Assembly: GCA_940337035.1 (NCBI GenBank)
Contig: CALNHX010001922.1
Span: forward strand, 62,001-126,000
Direction: 5' to 3'
DNA: 64,000 nt
Source: Agriotes lineatus
Taxonomy: Eukaryota > Arthropoda > Insecta > Coleoptera > Elateridae
The notes beneath the pieces were generated by a model. That model ran no database searches. It saw only the letters and a list, made by a program, of their open reading frames with translations, and was not told the DNA's origin. Of the stretch, positions 1 to 11,899 are shown one piece after another. How positions within the stretch are numbered: the stretch's first letter is position 1; each line of letters opens with the position of its first letter. Both the position numbers and the translations under genes were made by a program.

Positions 1-127
1 TGGCGAATATTTGAAAGAAAAATTACTAGGCCTAAACTTATAGAAGCTCATGAAACAACATTTCAGTAATGTCACTGTCACTGCGCTGATTAAAATCAAG
101 TTGCAGTAACTTTATTTTTAATCAACT

Positions 128-2665
128 ATGAAACTCTGTAGCGTGCATAAATGTTATAGTACAGGTGTTATCACGCGTCACAGATTTCCAAATCCTCAAA
201 AATATCCTACGCGTTTTACAGAATGGTTGCAACGAATTGGTAATTCCCACCTAATGGAAGTTGATCCTATGAAAGTTTATAATGGATATACGGTTTGTGG
301 TTTACACTTTACAGCTTCTGACTTTGATACTAATAATAGACTCCGAAATATGGCTATACCAAGTTTGCGAATTCCGCATGGTAAATTTCAGAAGTATTTA
401 TTTAAATTGTAATATAAATGTTTAAAACTTTTTAGAAAATGCGGATAACATATACTACATCTGATTTGATCACGCAATCTAATGACGAGCAAGACAATAT
501 AATACCAGGAAATACATCTCCCTATTACGTCAATCCTAATACAGACACCCAAATTTCAAATATAAGCAGAAACCCCAAAATTTTAAACGAAATTAACCCT
601 GTGCGAATAAGAAACATCCCTCTTTTTGCAAAAAAGATCTACCACTCTTCCTTAAAATATAAGCGCGCTGCACGAAAAAGCAAAATTAGAAGCGCTTTGC
701 TTCGTCAACGGTTAAAATTAGCCACAAGATTTGACATTAAATTAAAAAGCAAAGTGTTAGGAGACGATTATATAAATTTTTGTTTAGCACAATTGAGAAA
801 AAGAAATGTTAAAGCAACAGGACGTAGATACACCACCTAAGAGAAAGTTTTGGCATTGGCATCTCGAAGAGCTTATTCGAAATTAAGGCAGTTTTTTGCG
901 CTTCCTACTCGGCAAACAATAATGGCAATGTTAAATATAGTTCCAATAAATGCCGGGTTGAATAAATTAATATTCGACAACTTGAAAGAAGTTGCTTCAA
1001 ATTTAAATAATCGAGATAAAATGTGTGCTTTAATTTTTGACGAAATGTCAATAATGCCTCATATAGATTATGACAAAACCACCGACAAATTTTATGGTTT
1101 CCAAGACTTTGGGCATAGCCGAAGTTTGCAAATTGCTGCCCATGTTCTTGTATTTTATCTCAGTGGACTTTTCAAAAAATGGCAACAACCAATTTATTTC
1201 GCATTTTCTTCGTCAGCTACGAAATCCCCAGTTATAGTAGAATTAATAAAATTACTGATTAAAGAAGTTCAAAATTGCGGGTTGAAAATTATAGCCACAA
1301 TATGTGATCAGGGACAACCAAACCAAGCGGCTATAAATAGTTTATTGAATGAATCGAGTACACTTTACATACAAAACGAGCAGCAAATAAAAAGAAGAAT
1401 TATAGTGGGAAACGAAGAGATTATGCCCTTATACGATACACCTCATAAGATTAAATGTATCAGAAACAATTTGCTAACAAAAGATTTAGTTTGGGAAGTA
1501 AATGGAGAAATCTTGACAGCAAAATGGAAACATATTATTGAAGCATATTTTAATAATGAATCATGTGGTGAATTAAGAGCACTTCACAAAATTACTGACT
1601 TCCAGGTGATCCCCAACAAGATTCAGAAAATGAAAGTGTGTTATGCTACTCAAGTATTAAGTCATTCTATGGCTTCAACCATCTCTTTGTTAGTTAAAAG
1701 TGGTAATTTATGTGAAGAAATAATGTTTTATAGCAGTCTAATAAATATTTTAACAGGTGATAACAGCTTGAATGAAGAAGCTTTAGGAACAGCAAAAATA
1801 ATTAATTTCTTTGACAAACTTTTCGACAGCCTAAATGGAGAGACACCGTCCACACTGCGGAAAACCGTTTTCTGGTGGCGTGTATAAAAATTCGGAACAT
1901 ACAAAATTTTGGAAAGAATCAATTCAACATTTAAGCAATATGTATTTTATTGACAAAGCTGAAAAAAATGGTGTCTCCAACATTAAAAAGTTGGATGAAC
2001 ACGCTAGAAGGATTTTTAGATTTATACGAAATTTTAATAGAAAGTAACACGTGTAAGTTTTTTTTATCTCGAGCTTTGAATCATTATGTAATTGAAAATT
2101 ATTTTGGAAAGGTTAGAAATCAACGTAGTCGAGCTGTAAATCCAACAGCTATCCAGTATCGAGAAAGTTTTAAGTCACTAATCAAAATCAATAGGAACAA
2201 ATTGTGAAAAGACTAATATTCCAGATTTATTTAATATTAGAGGATTAGTAGACAAAATGAACAGTAACGATTACAAAAATAATTAAACGCCATACGAAAT
2301 TTACAATGTATGTAAATATATCTCAATGCTTTCAGCGTTTGAACTAGAAAAAGATTTGCATAAAAGTATAATTGGTTACGTTTCTGGCTGGATTGCTAAA
2401 ACATGAAAACACTTAAATTGTGAACACTGTAAAGCCCAAATCATTAGTAGATATTCGGGGAGCGACCAGTGTCATAAGTTGATCAATGAAAGAGAGTATT
2501 ATTATGAAAATAGAAAGTTACAATATTGCTACTTAGAGTTCATTAAAAATATCAACAAGGTTTACAATATTTCAAAAATTATATTAAGTGACATAACTTC
2601 GGCTGATAATATTAAAAATAAAATATCTGTTGTAATACCGCATCATGTTAGATTTTAATTTGCGT
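128..2665 (+). pseudogene. P-element-type THAP transposase, decayed
   Basis: Cut-and-paste transposase relic. Residues 1-94 (128-412) form a THAP zinc finger: C4 and C9, then C57-x2-H60, followed by an AIPSLRIP block. 439-840 and 850-1887 share a frame and are separated by one stop; they give the RNase H-like core (FDEMSI at about 1040 and CDQGQPN at about 1310) and the GTP-binding-type block DTPHKIKCIRNNLL. Reading then shifts frame at about 1840 and again at about 1950. The conserved C-terminal block ENYFGKVRNQ lies near 2095-2120. Cys/His-containing C-terminal sequence (NCEHCKAQI) continues with stops to about 2660. These motifs are known from P/THAP9 transposases. No terminal repeats were found. 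The gene is dead by frameshifts and stops. Confidence 0.85.
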
Positions 2666-4128
2666 GCGAATATAAACATAAAATTGAAGACGAAATTATA
2701 GGCAAAATAGTAAATATAAGGGGTTAAATTTAATTTTAACTGGCAAAGATACCAGAACCATAAAATTTAAAAACAAAATTTACAAAAATGCAGTAGAAAT
2801 GTACGAAAAGAAGTTAAAAATAAAAAATCGAAAATAAAGCTGATGTTTTAATTTGTTATCTACCTATATTAAGTACAAATTAATTAATAAATAAATGAAA
2901 GCATCTAGTAGGCTAGCCAATTTTGCACCGTCCTCAACTCAACAGATGACGCTAAATGTTCTGAGACCCAAAAATAGATAGGGAGTTTGCATTCTAAACC
3001 TCTTTATATTATCTATGTATGCATAATATTGAACATTACTGCCATCTTACGGCAGTTTAATACGTCAAATACTCCCACTCCGCTTACGGCCCGCTCTTAA
3101 TTAAGAGTTCATCATAGTTTTTATTAATACTTCGGATGTTCATCACACGTACTTGTGCCGTTTATATTGTAATCAATATCAAAAACGTTATTCATTCTGT
3201 AATTGAAAATAAATTGTTAATTTGTAGTTAATCGGAATAAATTAAATATATGAATGAATAAAGAAAAAAGTAGTTAGAACTAAGAAGTAAATTAATAATG
3301 TAATTAAACTAGTAAGTTACGTTTGACCGCAGTGCAGCATATTGTAACTTTGTCCAGATCTAATGTTATATTATAATTTGGTAATAAATTATTTTCAATT
3401 TTATATATTAAAACTATATTCGCTCTTTTAATCCCCGATACTTAAGCAGTTCAATGCAGGCAACATATACATATATGATCAACTGGTGATGTATACTTAT
3501 TACAACTCTATAATATTCGTATGACCTTATTTTGCTGCATTTGCAATCTATTTATTTCGTCCTGCGTACCTGAAATTACCAAAGACGTACAGTAATTAAA
3601 ATGCAGCAAAATAATTATTTTATATAGCAACATTTTTGCCCATTGAGAAACACAGGAAGATATTCGATAGAAAACCTGATGTTTTGCAGTTTGTTTTCGT
3701 GGAATTCAATTTCAATTTGTTCTGGCATAACCAATCATATAAGAATGGAAATTAACAGCTCTTTAGTGCCTTATAAATAAAGGGCTTGGGCAAAATGGCT
3801 ATTTGCCACAAAACATATTTAGAAAAAAATCATTTTTTAATATTTTCAACAAATCCTGAAATGGTGCCGTTGTAGATCGGTTATTTCAATTTATACCAAA
3901 GATGCCGTGGACGCGTATGTTCTAATTAATGCATAATTTAGCATACAAAAAATAAATATATTTGTTAATATAAATATTTTATAGAAAAATTTGTGGTTTA
4001 CACCATTTTGCACACAACCTAAAACAATTTTGTTGAAACCAAAAATAAATACATATGATAAAACAAAAAAGCAAAGTCCTAACAGTGTATTATAAAGTAT
4101 CGAAATATTATCATATTATTGTAAACTA
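2666..4128. other. AT-rich noncoding stretch
   Basis: No frame with recognisable protein similarity and no clear TIRs. It contains only scattered A/T-rich sequence; about 2,900-3,120 is slightly less AT-rich. Nothing else supportable is seen. Confidence 0.5.
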
Positions 4129-4833
4129 GCAACCCAGTGAGGCAAATGTCTCATTTAAAAAAACAAAAAAGACCGTTTTTCAAATAGAACGCGTATTAAA
4201 TAAAAACTGTACCCAGACCTGGAAGGTGTCAAAGTGGTACGCCGCATCGGAACATTCTGGAAGCTGTCAAAGTGGTTGCCTAACCGATCGAGATTTTAAG
4301 GCGCAGAGGGTCGCAGCTCCGTTTGGCTGCTGAAACAGCGTACTGAACTTCCGGTTTTCGAGAAATCACGTGATTTCTCGAAAACCGGAAGTGTTACGTG
4401 ACTGAAATTCGTTTCCTGACCTGACATGACCATTCCAAACAACATATAACTTTAATAACTTTTTTCTCTATCTCTTACGGTTTGGCTGCTGAAATAGCGT
4501 CCCGGACAAACAAAACAGCGTCCCGGACAGACAAGTCTATTAGATAAAGGACTAGCAGTCCAGTGAGCCAAATGTCTCATTTAATAAAACAAAAAAAGAC
4601 CATTTTGCAAATAGAACGCGTATTCACCACACGTACGTATATGACGTCATTGTTGGTAGCAAACTACCTGTCGCATTCGCCTTGATAAAATTTGCCTAGA
4701 ATCTAACCTAAAAAGTTAGGATTATGATAATTGATAATAATTAGTGTTCCATTCCAAACATATAACTTTAATAACTTTTTTCTCTATCTCTTAGGTTTGG
4801 CTGCTGAAACAGCGTCCCAGACGGACAAGTCTA
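4129..4833. repeat. Two short repeated modules, interleaved
   Basis: Module 1 (a 'cagtgag.caaatgtctcattta' block running into 'aaatagaacgcgtatt') occurs at about 4129-4196 and again at about 4555-4626. Module 2 ('aactttaataacttttttct' running into 'tttggctgctgaaa.agcgtccc') occurs at about 4446-4510 and 4760-4825. Copies differ by a few bases and small indels, so this is an old segmental or TE-derived duplication of about 0.3-0.4 kb. No coding signal. Confidence 0.65.
4347..4392. repeat. 46-bp perfect palindrome
   Basis: Two 23-bp arms (left arm begins acttccggttttcgagaaat) meet with no spacer at a central CACGTG, between 4369 and 4370. The flanking bases do not pair. The arm could form a cruciform or be the fused tips of two hairpin-ended elements. 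Seen directly by base pairing; function unknown. Confidence 0.95.
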
Positions 4834-5707
4834 TTATATATATGGATCTTTATATGTATCGCTTTCGAATTCAGAACTGCATAAATCTAAATAGTCAACC
4901 AGGATCAGTTTTAGTGTTGTCATTGTTTTCATTAAGTTCATTAGCTTCTTCATTAACGACATGGGCTTCTTCACGAACTCCTACGGTTCTGTAATATTCA
5001 TGAAAAAGTGGAGGTATGTAGGGTAAAAGTATTGATAAATTCTCATTTTTTTCTTTTTAAGTTGTATGGTTTCATTGTATTTTATTTTGTTGCAATTCTT
5101 TGATAGGAATTTAAAACTTTTTTACTAAACTGTAATTTTTGTTTGCCCTCAGTTTGTGTTTTCTTTGTAATACTTTTCAAAATGTTTTCAGAAAAAAATC
5201 CTTTTGTTCCACAATAACAACTTTAAAGAGATTTACGCGCTTGCATTTTTCCACTGCTTCAAACCATTGTTTCGGTGCAAAAACTTGTTGCATGTTCTTT
5301 CTTTTGAATTTTTCAATAGTGGCAGTTACTATCGGAAGACAGGTGTGTGTGCTCAGGCGCCAGAAAGCGATATTCAATGGTTTTATATGGACCTCCTTTT
5401 ACCAGTTGTTGCCATAAAGACTATGATTACCAAAGAAAAATAAATTAACGGTTTTTCCTCAATTTCTTTTCAGCATTGGAGCAGGTGCAGTTGATCCTTA
5501 GTTAACAATTTCTTCATAATTAAAATGCTATTTGCTGTCATACCTGGGACACGCCATACAGGAAAAATACAAAGTCAACTATAATCTGAAGGCATATTCT
5601 GTATTTATATTATAATTAATTTAGATGTATGTACAATACAGTTCATTCACTTTAACTAATTAAAATGGTGTTGAATTAATTGAGCTCTGGTGCGTCGGCC
5701 TGCTGCT
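4834..5707. other. Noncoding stretch, no assignable gene
   Basis: Several overlapping short open frames exist on both strands (for example 5139-5443), but none shows a known domain or outcompetes its shadows. I see nothing that can be annotated. Confidence 0.5.
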
Positions 5708-6507
5708 ATAGTTATTTACCTAACAAGTTCGGGAAGTTAATTTTCCCGAATGAGCACTTTGTTTGCAGCACGACCGAAGGGAGTGCTGCATGTAGTGCGA
5801 ATTCGGGAAAATTCTTCCCGAAAGAGGTAGGTACAATGTTTTTTGTAACGAATAACTCAAAATATTTGAAAAAGTTAAAAAAATATTATTTAGTGTTTTA
5901 CAACTTTACTGAGTTGGCAGCACAAATTACTAAATTTTTATACGTATCCTAGCACCTGTTAGCTTTTGTTGACGTTTACGGCGCCCCTGGAACACACAAT
6001 TGCCATAGGTTTTGTGGGAAAGTAAAAAACACCCCGGTGCGGGAAAAGTCATTTTCGGCGCATCGGGAATGACCGGGAAATATGAATTTTGAAATCATGA
6101 GTGCAAAATAGTTATTTACCTAACAAGTTCGGGAAGTTAATTTTCCCGAATGAGCACTTTGTTTGCAGCACGACCGAAGGGAGTGCTGCATGTAGTGCGA
6201 ATTCGGGAAAATTCTTCCCGAAAGAGGTAGGTACAATGTTTTTTGTAACGAATAACTCAAAATATTTGAAAAAGTTAAAAAAATATTATTTAGTGTTTTA
6301 CAACTTTACTGAGTTGGCAGCACAAATTACTAAATTTTTATACGTATCCTAGCACCTGTTAGCTTTTGTTGACGTTTACGGCGCCCCTGGAACACACAAT
6401 TGCCATAGTTTTTGTGGGAAAGTAAAAAACACCCCGGTGCGGGAAAAGTCATTTTCGGCGCATCGGGAATGACCGGGAAATATGAATTTTGAAATCATGA
6501 GTGCAAA
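5708..6507. repeat. 400-bp tandem duplication, two copies
   Basis: Copy 1 is 5708-6107 and copy 2 is 6108-6507, an exact 400-bp period. The only difference I noticed is g at 6009 against t at 6409, so the duplication is recent. Each copy carries inverted ttcgggaa/ttcccgaa motifs near its start and again about 100 bp further on. Each also carries an open frame of about 80 codons (SYLPNKFGKLIFPNEHF...) that I do not recognise; it is probably incidental. Confidence 0.9.
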
Positions 6508-6553
6508 AAAATATTTACGTTCTGGTTACCGGTTGCAATAAAATAGCTACAGT

Positions 6554-7120
6554 TATACAGGATGTCCATTTAGTGTGCCGGTCTCCGACGACACCTTTAC
6601 TTTTTTTCCGATAGAAAGTTTGAGTATTGCGATCCTAATGGGGTTGAAGGGGGCACATTTTAAAATTATTTTGATATATACAGGGTGTCTCAAAAAGTAT
6701 GTATTATAAAATTATTAATTTCTTAATGGAACACCTTGTATTTCCGTACGGCTATTCGAGCCCCTATAGGTTCTACGTTAAACTCGAACTTTTTTAATAA
6801 TTTTTATGCAGCGGTTCCAACTTATGAAAGTTTTTAGGATTTTTTGTCAGTATCAAGCGGAGGAGTGGTTTGAAAACCTGTTTATAAACAGGTTAAAACC
6901 GGTTTATAAGTCGGTTAAAAGCCGATTTATTAATAATTTAAAAGTGCGTTCTTAATAATAAAAATGTGAATGTATAGCTTCCATATTTTACAAGTATAAC
7001 CAATTTACGTTTTTTAGAGCAGATAATATATCAATTTTAAACAGGTTTATAAACAGGTTTTTAAACTGGATGGTAAATCGATTTAGAAACCGGTTCTTAA
7101 ATAGTTTTACAGAACTGTTT
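6554..7120. repeat. Left arm of a foldback-like element
   Basis: Begins tatacaggatgtccatttag. Its order of blocks (outer 'tatacag' end, a 'gggtgtctcaaaaaagt' block, a 'ctataggttctacgtt' block, 'ggttccaacttatgaaagtt', then degenerate aaccggtt-type repeats at 6878-6930 and 7040-7110) is mirrored on the other strand at 11150-11886. Identity between arms is imperfect, so they are old. No coding capacity. Confidence 0.65.
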
Positions 7121-7143
7121 ATAATAACAATAATAATAATATT
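7121..7143 (-). repeat. 3' (ATT)n tail of LINE A
   Basis: The microsatellite ataataacaataataataat lies immediately after an 'aataaagacaatattatt' end when read on the minus strand. This is the usual 3' terminus of CR1/Jockey-type LINEs. It marks the 3' boundary of the minus-strand element above it. Confidence 0.7.
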
Positions 7144-7447
7144 GTCTTTATTTCTGCCACTTGTAAACATAAAAATAATTATATAAATACATAGTACCAA
7201 AATTAGTTGGCAAGAAATTTTAGGGTGGAGTTCAGATGCCGTATTTAAGATAAGGCCCTGCTCTTCAACTCAAACCCTAAAATTAAAACAAGATAACTTA
7301 TCATTATTTTTGTTTAACTGAATGCCTATATGTATTAAACATTAAAACTAAAATATGATGCCTCGAATGACCCTTCACTACGACGAAGAAAAAAACAGAT
7401 ATAACTATTATATAATTAAGAGCAGCAAATTTAAATTATAACCGTTT

Positions 7448-8862
7448 CTATCCCTGTTCCTTCAGAAGCGCCAAAAATAGATGTCGCTTAAATGACCTTA
7501 TGTTTAGATGTTTTACATTATTAGACAATGCGTTGTAAGTTTTTGAAATATTGTATCGAAATGATCTCTGAAAAAAGGCTGTCCTATGAAGAGGCGGTGT
7601 TATGGTACGATCTAGATTACGTACGTTTAAGTTGTGAATATCAGTGCGGAAAACTATTTTCTTAAATAAATATGTTGGATTTTTATTGGTTATGATTTTA
7701 TGATAATGACATGCTATTTGTAGTTTAAGTACTCGTATATTATTCATATTAAGCCACTTTAGCTCAGATAACTTATGAGATATACGTTGATATTTCCTTA
7801 TACCGAAGATGTAACGTAGGCAGGAGTTTTGGACACGCTGATTACTATTTAAATTATCTTGATCAAGGCATGGTCCGTACACAGAAGAGCAGTGGGAGAA
7901 GTGGGATAGAACTATCTATTCGCATAACATAGCTTTAGTGCTACTACTTAAATCGCCTCTGTGGGGGTAAAGAAGCTTTAAATTCATATAAGCTCGACGG
8001 ATATTATTAGATATATGCTGACGAAATCTAAAGCTTTCATCTAGTATAACACCAAGGTTTTTGGCACTTTCAGTTACAGGTACATCAACACCATTTATAG
8101 TAAATTTCGCAAAACCCTTTAGAGCAACGATTTCGTTCCGGTTCCCAAACAACAAGATATTAGTTTTTGTTATATTAACAGTAAGACAGTGTTTATAGGA
8201 ATCTTCAAAAAGCGTTTGTAAGTCTACGTTGATATCACTGACAGATTGAATAGAATTATTTGAAGGAAATGACTGGTACAATTGTGTATCGTCTGCATAC
8301 ATTTGAATTTTACACGTTTTGAGCCGTTTGTGTAAGGTAGACGTATAAATTGTAAATAATAATGGTCCTAATATCGAACCCTGTGGTACCCCACTGATTA
8401 CGGGCTTAATATGAGACGATGAATTACATAACTGTACGGCTTGTGATCTGTTTCTAAGATAAGTTGACAGGAATTTAAAACAGAGTTGTCACTCAAGCCA
8501 ATATAATGCAAAATTGCAAGTAACACAGAATAAGAGATTGTGTCAAAAGCCGTGCTGTAATCTAGCAAGACTAATACACTAATCTCTCCACGATCGGTAG
8601 CTGCAACGATATCATCCGTGACATTAAGTAGCGCGGTTGCACAGCTGCGTCCCTGCCTAAAACCTGACTGAGTATCGGGAAGTATATTGTTTTTAATTAA
8701 ATGAGTAATTAGTTGAGAATTGATAATTTTTTGTAAGATTTTTGATAATGTGGGCAAAATCCTGATAGGCCGCAAGTCACTATATTCACTAGGATCACAT
8801 TTCTTGGGAATAGGAACGACCATGGCTCTTTTCCAATTACATACTTGGAAAGGCATGTTCAA
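7448..8862 (-). pseudogene. LINE A reverse transcriptase, fragmented
   Basis: 8862-8398 holds RT fingers and palm: NWKRAMVVPIPKK, LRPIRILPTLSKILQKII, SGFRQGRSCATALL, LLDYSTAFDTISY. 8302-7916 starts at the catalytic palm motif YADDTQLY and continues through KNLGVILDESF. 7882-7448 is the C-terminal tail. Separate frames show two or more indels. The FRQGRSCATALL signature fits the CR1/L2/Kiri side of the Jockey superfamily; the exact clade is an inference. Confidence 0.8.
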
Positions 8863-8934
8863 CTATTGCGGTATTAATGATATGGGTGATATAGGGCAAA
8901 ATTAATGGACAACAGAGAATTAGCATATTGATAT

Positions 8935-10250
8935 TTAACTGATCAGAACCAGTAGAATTTCATCCATATCAACCGTTTGGAAAGACAAGTCTGATTTTAA
9001 AGTGGCAATTTTTGAACTTGAATAAAAATTAATTAAATGTACATCTTCAACTAAAGTAGGTATACTATCCAAGAAGAAATCATTAATTGAGTCAGCATTT
9101 AATAAAGAGGCTGGTAGCGAGCGCGTCTTGTCGTTTTTAGTTACATTAGGAGCTTTAATTTCATTCCACATAACTTTAGATGAACATTTTCTAATGTTGT
9201 AGTTGAAACGAGCTTTTTTCTCATTTCTGATTGCGAGGGTAGTAAAATTTCTCAGGGATTTATAATAATCCCAATGAGCTGGCAGTTTGGTTTTTCTGAA
9301 GCATTGCTTGGCTTTGTTACTCAAAGAAATTAACAATTTGATATTATCTGTAATCCATGGTGCCTTCTTTTTTGAAATTTTAACGGTTCGGTACGGTGCA
9401 TGTTTATTAAATAGTTGAATTAAGTTCTTATTCAAAAGTAGCAGCTTTTCATCTGTATTGTTGAAGTAGAAAATTTGTTGAAATGGAATTTGAGCCAGAT
9501 CATTAAAAAATGCATCATAATCAATTTGTCCAAAACTGCGTACTGTCTTGAGAACGGATCCTGATATTGGTTTAGAAACATTAATATGACAAAACACAAG
9601 CCCATGGTCAGACATATCTAATTCACAAATGCCCTTCTTATCAATACAAGTTTCATTAGAAACTACGATAATATCTATCAACGAAGAAGAATTTAAAGTT
9701 ACTCGTGTAGGTTCATCTATTATCTGAGCCATTCCAGTGGATTCTAACATGTCATTGAAATATATACTGGAAGTATTGTCAATTTTGAGCAAATCAATGT
9801 TAATGTCACCCATACAAATTAAATTATCTTGCTACCATTGCAGCTTCTGAAATAGAAATTTCAATAGAATCACAGAATGATTTATAATCAGTACATTGTG
9901 GTTTGTAAGCTACTCCACATACGATTTTATTATTGTTAAATATTAAACTCACCCATAAGTGCTCAATTAAATCTTCCGTAGGGAAAATTTCATACTTAAA
10001 TGTATCACGAAAGTAAATACATACAGCACCTCCACTTAAGGGCCTATCTTTACGTATAATTTTGTAACCATTAATCGAGATCAAGTCGTTAGGTACAATA
10101 GATGTTAACAAAGTTTCACTAGTTGCAATTATATCTAAATCTTGTTCAAATATAACATCTATTAAATTAGAAGTTTATGGAACTAGGAATCGGATGTTGA
10201 GATGTGCTGCCTTGAGTGTGCTACCCATTCATCTAAAACAGAAGCAAAAA
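8935..10250 (-). pseudogene. LINE A apurinic-type endonuclease domain
   Basis: Begins near 10230 with LKAAHLNIRFLV and DIIATSET, the usual N-terminus of LINE APE-like endonucleases. It continues with GGAVCIYFRDTF (10111-9824). After a frameshift follow MGDINIDLL, SSLIDIIVVS and DMSDHGLVFCHI (SDH catalytic region), then the linker with APWITDNIKLLI (9813-8935). The domain would nick target DNA for target-primed reverse transcription. Several lesions make it non-functional. Confidence 0.75.
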
Positions 10251-10419
10251 CATAAGAAACTTATCAATAAGCTAGGTACGCAAAACAAATAATGTTTATA
10301 AACAACTTACGCTGATAGATACAAGAAATGCCGTCAAATACAATTGTTGCTATTTAGGCCAATGATAATACAATCAGAGTCAGGACTGGTCAGCACAGCT
10401 GCGAAAGATTATGATTGTA

Positions 10420-11046
10420 TTTTATTTACGACTTCAAAAGTACACATTTTAGAAAGTTTGTTGCCGTGTTTTACGAAAATTTTACCTTGATAAGTCCAAA
10501 CTTTGGATGCACTAAATCTTTTCGCGGCTTCTTTAAGAAGTAACGCCCTCCTCCAAGTAATGTCCTCCCGTACACCAATTTTCGACCCCTGTAATTTCTT
10601 TTTGGAGTTGAAAATTAAACTGCGAGTATTGCGGCTCTTGAATTTTACGATTATGGGACGTATTCCATCCTCACGGCACTTTAAACGGTGGCTGCAGTCG
10701 ATGTCGCTTCAGATATATCAATATTCAGTTTGTTCTTACATATCTGAATAATGACACTGTCGGTATTTTCACCAGGGGTTTCGTTCACACCAAAAAGTTG
10801 AAGATTATTCAACCGTGAGTACTGTTCGCGTTCATCACATCTGTTTCGAAATTTGTCGTTGAGCGTGTCTACTTGATTTTCCAGGCAGGACACCTTCGTT
10901 TCCAAGTTTTTTATTGACCCACTGAGTTGTTCCTTTACACTTTCAGTAATGGCTCTCGTTATTAAATCCATTGTTGTCTTCGAGGTCAAGAATTTTCTCA
11001 ACAATCCTTTGTACCATGTCATCATCGCTGTTGTCACCTTTACCAC
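10420..11046 (-). pseudogene. LINE A ORF1 (L1-ORF1-like RNA-binding protein)
   Basis: Residues from 11046 to about 10750 form a coiled-coil stretch (heptad-rich LETKVSCLENQVDTLNDKF) followed by EREQYSRLNNLQLFGV, the start of the RRM-like domain of LINE ORF1 proteins. Reading then continues in another frame near 10680-10500 with VPIIVKFKSRNTRSLIF and GVREDITWRRALLL, typical of the C-terminal half. Predicted role is nucleic-acid chaperone and RNP assembly. It is broken by at least one frameshift near 10690. Confidence 0.7.
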
Positions 11047-11149
11047 TTCGCAAAGCCAACGCTATGTTGAGCAATTATTAGAAAAACCACACAATTTTAA
11101 ATAAAGACGATGCAGCGGAGCTAGCAAGAATGCGTCTAGCAACGTTGAC

Positions 11150-11886
11150 GGATCATTCGGGAACCGGTTCTTTCAGGTTGTCAGTTAATCGGTTTTCGAT
11201 TTAAAAAACCGTGGTTAATCGAGAACCGGTTATCCGTCAAATAGGTTTTTTACCAGTACTATTAAAAACTGCGACAAATAGTACACATTTATCGTGATTT
11301 TTTATGAAAAGCTTAATTTCTCAAACACTCTTTACATTAAAATACAACATGTTGGGGCCAATATAAAGGAAATTTAAGGCTCTATTTATTCCTGTAATAA
11401 AATATAGGGTGCTAAATATAAAAGAAATGAGAAAATAAAGATTGAAGATACTGAAATTTGAACCGGTATTTTCAAAACCCTGTATTAAAATAGCCCGTTT
11501 TTATGAAACGTTAGTATTTTTGTATCCTAAATGACGACAGCCTCAATTTTCAGTGGGGAAAATATGCGTTTTAAATGAAAGCTTCATGTTGACATACAAA
11601 TACTAAAAACATTCATAAGTTGGAAACGATAAAAGCAATTTAATAGAAAAGTTAGAACTGAACGTAGAACTTATAGATGCTTAAATAGCCATAAAGATAT
11701 ACAGGTGTTCCTTTTAAAAAAAGTAATACTTTTTTGAGCCACACTTTTTTGGGTCACCCTTCTACGTCAAAACAATTTCAGAATGTGCCCCTTTCAATCC
11801 CATTAGGGAAACTTTAATCAAACTTTTTATAGGAAAATAACTGAAGCGTAATCAAATACGGGCGCACTAAATAGACACACTGTATA
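11150..11886. repeat. Right arm of the foldback-like element
   Basis: Reverse complement of the left arm with about 70-75% apparent matching. It contains aaccggtt-type repeats (11160-11245), 'cataagttggaaac' (about 11615), 'gaacgtagaacttatag' (about 11660), 'gatatacaggtgttcc' (about 11700) and the outer end 'ggcgcactaaatagacacac' to 'tgtata' (11860-11886). The outer 27 bp pair with 6554-6580. Confidence 0.65.
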
Positions 11887-11899
11887 TTATATTACGCCA

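Larger units (their letters stand above)
7144..11100 (-). mobile_element. LINE A, CR1/Jockey-group non-LTR retrotransposon
   Basis: Minus-strand element with ORF1, endonuclease and reverse transcriptase in order, ending in an (ATT)n tail at 7121-7143. It carries numerous frameshifts and stops, so it is inactive. It sits between the inner ends of the inverted arms 6554-7120 and 11150-11886, which suggests insertion into the middle of a foldback-like element. The exact 5' end (about 11050-11150) and target duplication were not resolved. Confidence 0.75.

Noticed and set aside
5139..5443. Overlapping open frames on both strands near 5.2 kb
   Set aside because: No domain, no splice or start context that favours one; likely chance.
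5708..6352. Conserved small protein encoded in the 400-bp repeat
   Set aside because: Identity between the two frames is explained by the DNA duplication itself; there is no independent evidence of coding.
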